64,000 bases of DNA. Source: Pedobacter sp. N36a (GTDB lineage: Bacteria; Bacteroidota; Bacteroidia; Sphingobacteriales; Sphingobacteriaceae). The number at the start of each line of letters is the position of its first letter. Position 1 is the first letter of the stretch. Shown here one piece after another: positions 25,721 through 34,026 of this stretch. Under the pieces are notes generated by a model, which did not search any database, was not told the origin of the DNA, and saw only the letters and a list, made by a program, of their open reading frames with translations. The DNA is taken from the NCBI RefSeq assembly GCF_014472395.1, contig NZ_JACSZW010000001.1, forward strand, positions 372,001 through 436,000, given 5' to 3'. A program made the position numbers and the translations under genes.

Positions 25721-26114
25721 GGTAAGAAAGGTTATGTTAATTGATGACAATGAAGTTGACTTGAAAATCAATTCCAAGATCATCACCATCACTAAATTAT
25801 TTGATGAAATTATTCTTTGCCAATCTGGTGAAGAGGCGTTGAACTACCTCAGCAGGAACAAAAATGAAGAGGATAAGATTCCTGATTTCATTCTGCTGGA
25901 CATTCAGATGCCGGAGATGGATGGTTTTGAGTTCCTGGAAATTTATAAAGGGCTCCCAAAGTCAATCACAGAGAAATGTGTGGTAGCGATACTCTCCTCC
26001 ACATTGGATTTTGGAGACATCAAAAAAGCGGAAGCGAATCCACATGTGGTGAAGTTGTTCCGAAAACCATTGTTTCCGAAAGAACTGGAAGAAGAATTAA
26101 ATAAACACTTATAA
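25710..26114 (+). CDS. CheY-like response regulator
   Basis: 134 residues, receiver only: acidic pair DD at 12-13, D64 in FILLDIQMPEMDGFEFL, Lys near the C-terminus (LFRKPLFPKELEEEL). The gene starts inside the end of the hybrid kinase gene (11-base overlap) and is the last of the five-gene operon. No output domain is present, so it must act by protein contact or as a phosphate sink. A terminator follows. Confidence 0.9.
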   Translation: MLNKVRKVMLIDDNEVDLKINSKIITITKLFDEIILCQSGEEALNYLSRNKNEEDKIPDFILLDIQMPEMDGFEFLEIYKGLPKSITEKCVVAILSSTLDFGDIKKAEANPHVVKLFRKPLFPKELEEELNKHL

Positions 26115-26117
26115 AAT

Positions 26118-26147
26118 GAAAAGCGCCTCCAAATGGAAGCGCTTTTC
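26118..26147. terminator. Bidirectional terminator
   Basis: GAAAAGCGCCTCC pairs with GGAAGCGCTTTTC (one mismatch, short AAAT loop). The T-rich right edge ends the signalling operon; the complementary A-rich left edge can end the converging fabV transcript. Confidence 0.75.
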
Positions 26148-26167
26148 TGTTATCCTGATAAATTGGT

Positions 26168-27358
26168 TTAAACCAATCCTGAAATTTCCACCATTTCATT
26201 CACGTCAGCCTCGTAATCAACACCTGCTACGTCAAAACCAAATAGGTTTAAGAAATCTTTTTTGTAACCAGCAAGATCGCCGATTGCAGGAAGTGTTTCA
26301 GTAGTCGCTTCTGGCCAAAGCGCAGCAATCTGCGCCTGAACGTCATCACGCATCTCTAAATCGTCTACACGGATTCTTCCTTGCTCATCTGTCAGTACTT
26401 CAGCACCTGTATACAAACGTTCTTTGAACAAACGTTGAATTTGCTCAATACATCCCTCATGAAGACCTTCTGCTTTCATAATTTTGTACAAAAGAGAAAT
26501 GTACAATGGAATTACTGGAATTGCCGAACTCGCCTGAGTAACCAGAGCTTTGTTTACCGACACATAAGCTTTTCCATTGATATCTTTTAATTGATCAGCA
26601 ATCTGGAACGCTGTGGCCTCTAAATGATCTTTAGCGCGGCCAATTGTACCCTTACGGTAAACTGCTTCTGTTAATGATGGGCCGATATAAGAATACGCAA
26701 CTGTAGTTGCACCTGTTGCAAGTAAACCCGCGGCTTTCAATTCATCAATCCACATTGCCCAGTCTTCACCACCCATAACGGCAATTGTATTTTCAATATC
26801 ATCACCTTGAGCAGGCTGAATAGAGATATCAGAAACGATTCCTGTATGGAAATCTACTGTTTTATTGGTATAAACTTCACCAATTGGTTTCAATACAGAG
26901 CTGTGTACGACACCTGTTACCGGGTGAACTCTTTTTGGAGAAGCCAAACTGTAAATCACCAAGTCAATTTGTCCCAGGTCAGCTTTGATCAATTCCAGAG
27001 TTTTTTCTTTGATCTCTTTTGAAAAGGCATCACCGTTGATACTTTTTGCATATAAACCAGCCTCTTGAGCCTGTGCTTCAAATGCAGCAGTATTGTACCA
27101 GCCCGCTGAAGCTGTTTTCCCAGGTGCTGGTGGTTTTTCGAAATATACACCAATAGTAGATGCATTAGATCCAAAGGCACTGGTAATCCTTGACGATAAA
27201 CCAAAACCGGTTGATGCGCCAATAACCAGGACTCTTTTAGGTCCGTCAATAGGGCCTTTAGATTTCACGTAATTGATCTGGTTTAACACGTTTTGAGCGC
27301 AGCCATCAGGATGAGCAGTCAGGCAGATAAACCCACGAATTTTCGGTGCAATAATCAT
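26168..27358 (-). CDS. fabV: Trans-2-enoyl-ACP/CoA reductase FabV
   Basis: 396 residues, normal for FabV (longer than FabI). NAD(P)H-dependent last step of fatty acid elongation. The N-terminal start MIIAPKIRGFICLTAHPDGC, the dinucleotide-binding VLVIGASTGFGLSSRI, and the catalytic Y-x8-K motif YRKGTIGRAK are all visible. FabV enzymes are known to resist triclosan. No other fatty-acid gene is beside it. A TATGTTTG (plus-strand 27424-27431) may be its -7 promoter box. Confidence 0.95.
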   Translation of the reverse strand: MIIAPKIRGFICLTAHPDGCAQNVLNQINYVKSKGPIDGPKRVLVIGASTGFGLSSRITSAFGSNASTIGVYFEKPPAPGKTASAGWYNTAAFEAQAQEAGLYAKSINGDAFSKEIKEKTLELIKADLGQIDLVIYSLASPKRVHPVTGVVHSSVLKPIGEVYTNKTVDFHTGIVSDISIQPAQGDDIENTIAVMGGEDWAMWIDELKAAGLLATGATTVAYSYIGPSLTEAVYRKGTIGRAKDHLEATAFQIADQLKDINGKAYVSVNKALVTQASSAIPVIPLYISLLYKIMKAEGLHEGCIEQIQRLFKERLYTGAEVLTDEQGRIRVDDLEMRDDVQAQIAALWPEATTETLPAIGDLAGYKKDFLNLFGFDVAGVDYEADVNEMVEISGLV

Positions 27359-27520
27359 ATTTATTCTCTTTATACGTTTTTTCTGTAAATTTCCGCAAGG
27401 CGGTTCTTATCAAATTATTCAGCAAACATAATTAAAACAAAATAAGTATGCCAGTTATGGGGAAAATTGGTTGGAAAAACTAGGTAAAGATTTTATGTGG
27501 TTTAAAGTTCGAAAACAATA

Positions 27521-27528
27521 TATCTTTG
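27521..27528 (+). promoter_or_regulatory. Candidate -7 element of the TonB receptor gene
   Basis: TATCTTTG fits TAnnTTTG, 19 bases before the start codon. No TTG is found at 17-23 bases upstream. The upstream 190 bases lack a cobalamin riboswitch. Confidence 0.35.
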
Positions 27529-27547
27529 GCCTTCAAAATAAACCATA

Positions 27548-29437
27548 ATGCTTTTTAAAAATTCCGTGTATTTTATGGCCCTGATGGGTTCCAGTATAAC
27601 ATTAAATGCACAAACAACCAAACCTTTGGCTGACACCACAAAATTAAATGAAGTGATGGTACAAGAAAACCGACTTCAGCTTCCTTTTTCGAAACAAAAT
27701 AGAAACATCTGGATCATTGACCGGGAAAAGATCAAGAGCTTACCGGCAAGGTCGGTTAGTGAATTGCTCAGCTATGTAACTGGTATTGATGTTCGACAGC
27801 GTGGTCCTGGAGGCAGTCAGGCCGACATTAGTATTGATGGTGGTACCTTTGATGAAACACTCGTTTTACTCAATGGGGTTAAAATTACGGATCCGCAGAC
27901 TGGTCACAACATGATGAATCTACCCATCACTATGGACGATATTGACCATATTGAAGTCCTGCGTGGCTCTGCTTCGAGAGTATACGGTATAAACGCATTA
28001 ACCGGAGCGATCAATATCGTAACCCGCAGTCCGCAGAAAACCAGTATTTCAGCCAATGTATTTGCTGGAAGCAGTTTTAAACAGCGGGATGGAGCTGGCG
28101 GCATTTACCTGAATAACGGTCAGCATCTGACTGGTACCCTCGCTTTAGCTCAATCCAGTCATTTATTTTCTATCGGACGGGAAGCAGGTAATGGGTATCG
28201 CTACAACACTGCTTTCAATAACCAGAAACTGTATTATCAAGGAAAAATCAAGGTAGGAAAAGAAGACCAGCTGGATGTAATGGCCGGCTATGTCTATAAT
28301 AAATTCGGTGCAAATGGATTTTATGCTGCACCAAATGATAAGGAATCAGAAGAAACCGTAAAAACAGCCCTTGCTGCGCTGTCTTACACCACAAAGATTA
28401 CGGAGCACTGGACGATGGTTCCAAGAATCAGTTACCGTAATAACGTAGATAATTACCTATTTAACAAGGTAACACTGGCTTATCCGGCCAACCATCACCT
28501 GAGTAATGTCCTGGATGCAGAGCTAAACAACACGATACAAACTAGCTTTGGTACTTTTGGATTAGGTCTGGAAACGAGAACAGAATACATCAAAAGCAGT
28601 AGCCTTGGCAAAAGAAATCGCAGCAACAGCGGATTCTTTGGAGAGTATAAGTTTGAACCTCTGGATCGATTATCCATTAATGTTGGCGCGTATACCAATT
28701 ACAATTCCGACTATGGCTGGCAGGCTTTTCCCGGTTTGGACATTGGCTACCATATTTACGGGAACTGGAGATTGTATGGGAATTTAGGTACTGGACAGCG
28801 TTTACCTACTTATACCGACCTTTATTATAAAGGGCAAACCAATATTGGGAATGACCAGTTACGCCCTGAAAAATCAAAATATGCCGAAGCTGGAGTTAAA
28901 TTCAACAACGCACATTTCTCCGCAAATGCCAGCTATTTTACGCGCCGGATAGAGGATTTCATTGATTGGGCAAAGGAAAAAATAACCGACCCATATCAGC
29001 CACAAAATTATGGTCAGGTCAACACCACAGGACTGACGTTAAGTGGAGATTATCGCTGGACTGCTCCTGCTGGTAGCAATGGTATCCTGAATGGCTTCAG
29101 ATTGGGCGCTGCTTATACCTACCTGGATCCAACCATTAAAACGACTATTTCTACTGCTAACATCTCCAGATATGCATTGAGAAGTTTGAAGAATCAATTG
29201 AACGGTACTTTAACGACCTCTTTCTGCAAGGTAATGGATTTGACCATTGCTGCCCGTTATCAGGACCGCATCACTTATAAAGATTATACGGTAATCGATG
29301 CAAAACTGGCTTACAAGCAACCGCATTATAACATTTACGTGGATGCAGGTAACCTATTTAATGCACAATTTATTGAAGCGGAAGCCATTCCAATGCCAGG
29401 ATCCTGGTATACTTTAGGCTTTAAGCTGAATTATTAA
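27548..29437 (+). CDS. TonB-dependent outer membrane receptor (BtuB-like)
   Basis: 629 residues with a signal peptide (cut near LNAQTT). The TonB-dependent plug domain runs from about 35 to 150: ARSVSELLSYVTGIDVRQRG, then SIDGGTFDETLVLLNGVKI and HIEVLRGSASRVYGINALTG, the usual plug-end motif VLRGxxSxxYG. The rest is a 22-strand barrel ending in a terminal strand WYTLGFKLNY. It lacks the N-terminal carboxypeptidase-like domain of SusC proteins. It resembles BtuB-type receptors in size, but no cobalamin riboswitch or cobalamin gene is near, so the ligand is unknown. Its 3' end overlaps the converging MutS-like gene by 17 bases. Confidence 0.88.
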   Translation: MLFKNSVYFMALMGSSITLNAQTTKPLADTTKLNEVMVQENRLQLPFSKQNRNIWIIDREKIKSLPARSVSELLSYVTGIDVRQRGPGGSQADISIDGGTFDETLVLLNGVKITDPQTGHNMMNLPITMDDIDHIEVLRGSASRVYGINALTGAINIVTRSPQKTSISANVFAGSSFKQRDGAGGIYLNNGQHLTGTLALAQSSHLFSIGREAGNGYRYNTAFNNQKLYYQGKIKVGKEDQLDVMAGYVYNKFGANGFYAAPNDKESEETVKTALAALSYTTKITEHWTMVPRISYRNNVDNYLFNKVTLAYPANHHLSNVLDAELNNTIQTSFGTFGLGLETRTEYIKSSSLGKRNRSNSGFFGEYKFEPLDRLSINVGAYTNYNSDYGWQAFPGLDIGYHIYGNWRLYGNLGTGQRLPTYTDLYYKGQTNIGNDQLRPEKSKYAEAGVKFNNAHFSANASYFTRRIEDFIDWAKEKITDPYQPQNYGQVNTTGLTLSGDYRWTAPAGSNGILNGFRLGAAYTYLDPTIKTTISTANISRYALRSLKNQLNGTLTTSFCKVMDLTIAARYQDRITYKDYTVIDAKLAYKQPHYNIYVDAGNLFNAQFIEAEAIPMPGSWYTLGFKLNY

Positions 29438-30767
29438 TCTTCTGGAGAACAACAGCACGGAGGATGTCCACAATCCCTTCTTTTTGTAGGATGTATGTCC
29501 CTAAACGTTCTTCAGAAACACCCTCTTTGAGCCGGTAGGTAAATACCGGCTTTTCTCCTTCAAAATAGGTATCCAGATATTTGAAAGTAATGTGGTTTAG
29601 TGGCTGGAGTGCAGCTGCAAGCTCCACCAGATGCGTAGAGATAAAAAACATCGAATTACGAATGGCCGTCAGTTCTGAAATGATTAGCAAAGAAGCATCA
29701 TAGGCATCTTTTACATTCGTTCCTCTAAAAAGTTCGTCAAAAACAATAAACATCCGGTTATTTTCCAGGAGTGCCGTGGCAGCTTCCTTTACTCGTTTTA
29801 CTTCAGCATAATAATGGCTGAGTCCTTGTCCGAGCTGATCCGGCAGATTAATTGTGGTCAATAAACCATTAAAAACAGCTGTTTTCATTGAAATTGCAGG
29901 AACCGGAAAGCCTAAATGCGCCAGGTAAATTGCCAATCCTAATGACTTTAACAAAGATGATTTACCTGCCATATTGGACCCAGTAAGAAAAACCATGTTT
30001 TCAGTTTGGTTCAAAAAAATATCATTCTCAACTGGCTGATCAAAAGAAGGATGGAAGAAACCGACAAGTTCGAGTTCCAGGTTTTCGCCTTCAGAATATT
30101 CAGGAAAGCAAAATAGCCTTTTCCTCGCCACCGCAGCAATGGTTTCATAAGCGTCCAGTTCATAAATCAATTCGACTAAATGCAGGAGTTCCATTTTCTC
30201 TTTCCCACGAAAGCTATGGTCGAATTTGCTCACCTGATAAAACTTAAGGTTCTTTTCATGAAGTCCTGCAGCAGCCTTTAAAGACTCAATGTTCAATATC
30301 CTTTCTATTTCTTCTAGTTTATTCTTCAAATACTCTGGCATTATTGTCAGGTCCTGTTCGGCTATAAAACGGGAAACATATTTTACAGTACTGATTAGAA
30401 ACTCTAATCCTTTGGTGACGATATAATAGTCGTTAGTAGAGTTATTCCCTATGAAATCCACCAAAGCATCCAGCATATTATTTCTGGAAAGTACTTTATT
30501 GAATTTCAGGTAATAGCCAATCAGGTCTAATTGCTCGCTTTTAACCTCCAGCTGTATCTTATAATCATAAAAATATTTGATGGCAGATTTACGCCCATTC
30601 AGCAAATGAAAATCTGATGATGGGTGCTCCATCATTTCCAGAATTTTCTCCTTCCCTCCTAGTGTCCTTGTTGCTTTAAAAAAACTAAAAATAGATTCAT
30701 CCCCCGAAGCATCATTAAATACATTCAAATCTCTAAAAGTTTGACGATCCATCTTAAAATTGGTCAT
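29421..30767 (-). CDS. MutS-family ATPase (C-terminal domains only)
   Basis: 448 residues, about half of MutS. The N-terminal mismatch-binding Phe-x-Glu domain is absent. A lever/clamp-like helical part (about 30-230) precedes the ATPase domain: Walker A GSNMAGKSSLLKSLG, Walker B MFIVFDELFRGTN and a conserved ISTHLVEL. This architecture is known in Bacteroidota as MutS-related proteins of unsettled role. It has no Smr endonuclease domain as in MutS2. Likely binds DNA structures or tRNA-like substrates; unknown. Convergent and overlapping with the TonB receptor gene. Confidence 0.82.
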   Translation of the reverse strand: MTNFKMDRQTFRDLNVFNDASGDESIFSFFKATRTLGGKEKILEMMEHPSSDFHLLNGRKSAIKYFYDYKIQLEVKSEQLDLIGYYLKFNKVLSRNNMLDALVDFIGNNSTNDYYIVTKGLEFLISTVKYVSRFIAEQDLTIMPEYLKNKLEEIERILNIESLKAAAGLHEKNLKFYQVSKFDHSFRGKEKMELLHLVELIYELDAYETIAAVARKRLFCFPEYSEGENLELELVGFFHPSFDQPVENDIFLNQTENMVFLTGSNMAGKSSLLKSLGLAIYLAHLGFPVPAISMKTAVFNGLLTTINLPDQLGQGLSHYYAEVKRVKEAATALLENNRMFIVFDELFRGTNVKDAYDASLLIISELTAIRNSMFFISTHLVELAAALQPLNHITFKYLDTYFEGEKPVFTYRLKEGVSEERLGTYILQKEGIVDILRAVVLQKINNSA

Positions 30768-30844
30768 AATTCATTTTTGGGTTTTAATAAAGGGAGTAGC
30801 AGCTGATTTTTACCTTGGATACAGCAAGGTTTGAAACTCAATAT

Positions 30845-30905
30845 AGCAAGAATGTTTAATTAATTAATCTTGCTAAATAGCACACATAAATAAATTGATG
30901 TGCTA
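30845..30905. promoter_or_regulatory. Two short inverted repeats in a divergent promoter region
   Basis: AGCAAGA/TCTTGCT (30845-30851, 30868-30874) and TAGCACA/TGTGCTA (30878-30884, 30899-30905) occur one after the other between the divergent MutS-like and Ppx/GppA-like genes. They may be operators or small hairpins; no consensus is known. Confidence 0.3.
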
Positions 30906-30979
30906 TATTCGTTATCTGATTGCATCTACCTTCTATATTAATATTAACGCCTTAAAAAACAAAAGAACAGATCAACAAC

Positions 30980-31960
30980 ATGGAAGAAAAGACTACCAGA
31001 AGCAGAGCATCCTGGCCAATAAAAGCAGTTATCATCATCATTTTAATCATTGGTGCTGGTTATTGGGCTTTAGAAAGCGGCAGATTTGATGCAGAAGCAA
31101 CCAATTTAAATTCAATCTATACCCTAAAAAAGAAAGCGCTAGTCAGCAGTCCGGATGACCAGCGAGCATTTGATTATACCCCGGAAAAACCGGTGAATGG
31201 CGAGTACAAAGGTGTGGTGGAAGTAGGAGCCTCAGGTTTCAATTCTTTCATTGTAAATATAGACAAAGAGAAACGCTGGGAGATTGTTTCCAAAGATTTC
31301 GGAAAGTCATTTGTCTATGAGGGTATGGCCAGCACCACCGACATCAGAATGGGTTTAAAAGATTATATAGGTGGTATGTTCGATAAGGGAGTAAAATCAA
31401 AAAACATTCATTTTGTCATCAGTTCTGGTGCACAAAAAGAGCCTAAAACTGCCACCATCTCTTCAGAATTAAAAAAGATGGGCTATATCGTAAACTTGGT
31501 TACACCTGAAGAAGAAGGGAAATTAGCCCTAAAATCTGTATTGCCCGACGCCTATGCAAACACTTCCTTTGTGGTAGATATTGGTTCTGGAAACACGAAA
31601 ATATGCTGGAAAGACAATGCCTTACATTTTGAAGAAATCCCAGGTGCTAAATATTATGAAAAAGACATGACTGATCAGGTAGTCTACGATCAAGTAAAAC
31701 AGGCGGCTCAAAAAATACCTGATGCCCAGCGTAAGGTATGCTTTATCATTGGTGGTGTACCTTTTGAGCTTGCCAATCAAGGCAGGAAAGGAAAGGAAAG
31801 ATATACTGTATTAAAAGATCCAGAAAGATACAAAACAGATAAAATCAAAATCAAAAGTGGCGTAAACATCTATCAGGGTATTGCAGATGCGACGAACTGT
31901 AATACCTTTGTATTTGATTGGGATTCGAATTTCACCATTGGGTTTTTATTATCGATCTAA
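30980..31960 (+). CDS. Membrane-anchored Ppx/GppA-like (ASKHA fold) protein
   Basis: 326 residues. One TM helix (residues 12-30, IKAVIIIILIIGAGYWAL) is followed by an actin-like ATPase-fold domain. EVGASGFNSFIVNIDKE and FVVDIGSGNTKICWKD resemble the phosphate-1 and phosphate-2 loops of exopolyphosphatases/pppGpp hydrolases, and TPEEEGKLAL carries acidic residues near the usual catalytic Glu. By topology the domain should face the periplasm, or the cytoplasm if the anchor is reversed; the first 11 residues are charged (MEEKTTRSRAS). Ppx/GppA enzymes are normally cytoplasmic and lack a TM helix. A catalytic role is possible but not shown. Confidence 0.65.
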   Translation: MEEKTTRSRASWPIKAVIIIILIIGAGYWALESGRFDAEATNLNSIYTLKKKALVSSPDDQRAFDYTPEKPVNGEYKGVVEVGASGFNSFIVNIDKEKRWEIVSKDFGKSFVYEGMASTTDIRMGLKDYIGGMFDKGVKSKNIHFVISSGAQKEPKTATISSELKKMGYIVNLVTPEEEGKLALKSVLPDAYANTSFVVDIGSGNTKICWKDNALHFEEIPGAKYYEKDMTDQVVYDQVKQAAQKIPDAQRKVCFIIGGVPFELANQGRKGKERYTVLKDPERYKTDKIKIKSGVNIYQGIADATNCNTFVFDWDSNFTIGFLLSI

Positions 31961-32040
31961 ACTTTAACCTGAAAAACAGACGATTTATTCGATCACCTAT
32001 CGCTCAATTCTTATTGAAAGAAGTAGTATCAAAACGAAAT

Positions 32041-32075
32041 AACCCCCAAAAGCTGGATAAAAACTTTTGGGGGTT
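32041..32075. terminator. Bidirectional terminator
   Basis: AACCCCCAAAAG and CTTTTGGGGGTT form a perfect 12-base stem with an 11-base loop. T-rich sequence follows on the plus side. It lies between the Ppx-like gene and the converging miaE and serves one or both. Confidence 0.8.
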
Positions 32076-32099
32076 AATATTTACAACCACACATCTGAA

Positions 32100-32681
32100 T
32101 TAACCGTGTATCGCTTCTCTATTACCATAACTTTGGATCAGCTCCCCTTCAAACTCCAGCCATTCTTTCCATCTCGCATCCACATCTACATCAATGGTAT
32201 ATTTACGGGCAAAATTTAAGAATGTAGTATAATGACCCGCTTCAGATACCATGAGGTCATGGTAAAACTTCGCCAATTCAGGATCTTTGATGTTTTGTGA
32301 CAGCACACGAAATCGTTCGCAGCTCCTTGCTTCAATCATTGCCGCAAATAATAGTCTGTCAATAAAGGCATTATTTCTACTGCCATCTCTACGGCTAAAT
32401 TTCACCAATCGACCTACATAATCATCTTTACGCTCTCTTCCCAGAGTATATCCGCGTTTATTGATAATTTCGATCACCATTTGAAAATGCTGCATTTCTT
32501 CAATCGCAATGGCCGTGAGTTCTTCCACTAAATCCATGTGCTCAGAATTATTGGTAATTAAAGTAATCGCGTTTGTTGCGGCTTTTTGTTCGCACCAGGC
32601 ATGATCCGTTAATATCTCTTCTAAATTTGATTCTGCAATATTGGCCCAACGGGGATCTGTTAATAATTTTAGTCCAAGCAT
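32100..32681 (-). CDS. miaE: tRNA-(ms2io6A)-hydroxylase MiaE
   Basis: 193 residues from the ATG at 32681 (MLGLKLLTDPRWANIAESNL), the usual start of the family. A 15-codon extension from a GTG is possible but without support. MiaE is a non-haem di-iron enzyme that hydroxylates the isopentenyl group of tRNA A37. Ferritin-like iron ligands are visible: EEILTDHAWCEQKA, EEMQHFQMV, EARSCERFRVL and EAGHYTTFL, consistent with two ExxH half-sites. Neighbouring genes are unrelated. Confidence 0.92.
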   Translation of the reverse strand: MLGLKLLTDPRWANIAESNLEEILTDHAWCEQKAATNAITLITNNSEHMDLVEELTAIAIEEMQHFQMVIEIINKRGYTLGRERKDDYVGRLVKFSRRDGSRNNAFIDRLLFAAMIEARSCERFRVLSQNIKDPELAKFYHDLMVSEAGHYTTFLNFARKYTIDVDVDARWKEWLEFEGELIQSYGNREAIHG

Positions 32682-32770
32682 GAGGGTATAAATAAAATTC
32701 TCTGCTCCAAAATTAGGAATAATCACAGGCTTTGCAGTAAAAACATCTATTTTGCGACAATTTTAAAGAA

Positions 32771-34015
32771 ATGAGCGGAAAGAAAACATTTATCATAGGG
32801 TTAGTATGGCCAGAGCCATGCTCTTCAGCAGCGGGAACAAGGATGCTTCAGCTGATAGATTTCTTTATTGCTGAGGGACATCAGGTCACTTTTGCTTGTG
32901 CAGCTGCTAAAACGGCTTATAGTTTTGATCTGGGAGAAAAAGGCGTAGCAGAACTTGCTATTGAATTAAATGACGATGGTTTTAACGGATTGATTCGGGA
33001 AATCTGCCCGGATGCAGTACTTTTCGACCGCTTTGTGATGGAAGAACAATATGGCTGGCGGGTACAGCAGGAATGTCCGGATGCACTTAGAATTCTAGAT
33101 ACGGAAGACCTGCATTGTTTACGTCATGCGCGGCAAAAGGCTGTAAAAAGCGGACAGCCTTTTCACATCAGTGATTTGTTTAGCGATATGGCGAAAAGAG
33201 AAATCGCGGCTATACTCCGATGTGACCTTTCTTTGATCATTTCTGAAGTGGAAATGAATATTTTAAAAGATACTTTTCGTATTGATCCTTCTTTAATTTA
33301 CTACCTCCCATTTTTAGAAGAAACATTGGAAGAAAAAGACCTTAAGCACTGGCCGTCTTTTGATGAAAGAGCAGGATTCGTGTTTATTGGCAATTACTTA
33401 CATGAACCGAACTGGCATACGCTGCAAACCTTAAAAACAACAATATGGCCTGTGCTCCGGAAAAAACTACCGGGCGTACAGCTGCATATTTATGGGGCCT
33501 ACAGCAATCAGAAAGTGATGCAGCTCCACAATGAAAAAGAAAAATTCCTGATTCATGGACGTGCTGAAGATGCTAAAACAGCAATTGCTCAGCATAAGGT
33601 ATTACTTGCACCGATTCAATTTGGAGCTGGTTTGAAAGGGAAATTCATTGATGCCATAATAACAGGTACCCCGAATGTGACCAGTACCACTGGTGCAGAA
33701 GCCATGGCTGGGGATTTAGCATGGAATGGAATCATTGCCGATGATCCTGAGCACTTCATTGATGCAGCAGTTACTTTGTATCAAATGAAAGATCAATGGC
33801 TGAAAGCACAGCAAAACGGCATCCAGCTTTTAAATAAGAGATATGCTAAGTCTATATTTTTAACCGCTTTTGGAATGACCTTGAAAAATTTAAGCCAAGA
33901 CCTAACCACTCATCGTCAGCATAATTTCTTTGGTCAGATCCTGCAATACCACCATTCGAACAGCACTAAATATATGTCTTTATGGATTACAGAAAAAAAA
34001 CGACATCTCTCTTAA
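32771..34015 (+). CDS. Glycosyltransferase, GT-B fold (GT4-like)
   Basis: 414 residues, no TM helices. N-terminal Rossmann half starts FIIGLVWPEPCSSAAGTRML, a GT-B donor-side loop. The C-terminal half contains VFIGNYLHEPNWHTLQTLK, ILVAP-like LLAPIQFGAGLKGKFIDAI, and an EAMAGDLAWNGIIADDPEHF stretch, consistent with the GT4/Glyco_trans_1_4 nucleotide-sugar site. Substrate unknown. Isolated from other polysaccharide genes; the upstream gene is divergent miaE. Confidence 0.78.
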   Translation: MSGKKTFIIGLVWPEPCSSAAGTRMLQLIDFFIAEGHQVTFACAAAKTAYSFDLGEKGVAELAIELNDDGFNGLIREICPDAVLFDRFVMEEQYGWRVQQECPDALRILDTEDLHCLRHARQKAVKSGQPFHISDLFSDMAKREIAAILRCDLSLIISEVEMNILKDTFRIDPSLIYYLPFLEETLEEKDLKHWPSFDERAGFVFIGNYLHEPNWHTLQTLKTTIWPVLRKKLPGVQLHIYGAYSNQKVMQLHNEKEKFLIHGRAEDAKTAIAQHKVLLAPIQFGAGLKGKFIDAIITGTPNVTSTTGAEAMAGDLAWNGIIADDPEHFIDAAVTLYQMKDQWLKAQQNGIQLLNKRYAKSIFLTAFGMTLKNLSQDLTTHRQHNFFGQILQYHHSNSTKYMSLWITEKKRHLS

Positions 34016-34026
34016 AACATTTAGGA

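Noticed and set aside
27360..27547. Possible cobalamin riboswitch before the BtuB-like receptor gene
   Set aside because: No B12-box or adenosylcobalamin-binding core is visible in the 189-base leader; only a -7 box remains.
32682..32726. Longer miaE starting at a GTG 15 codons upstream
   Set aside because: Family members start at the MLGLKL Met; the extra segment shows no conserved residue.
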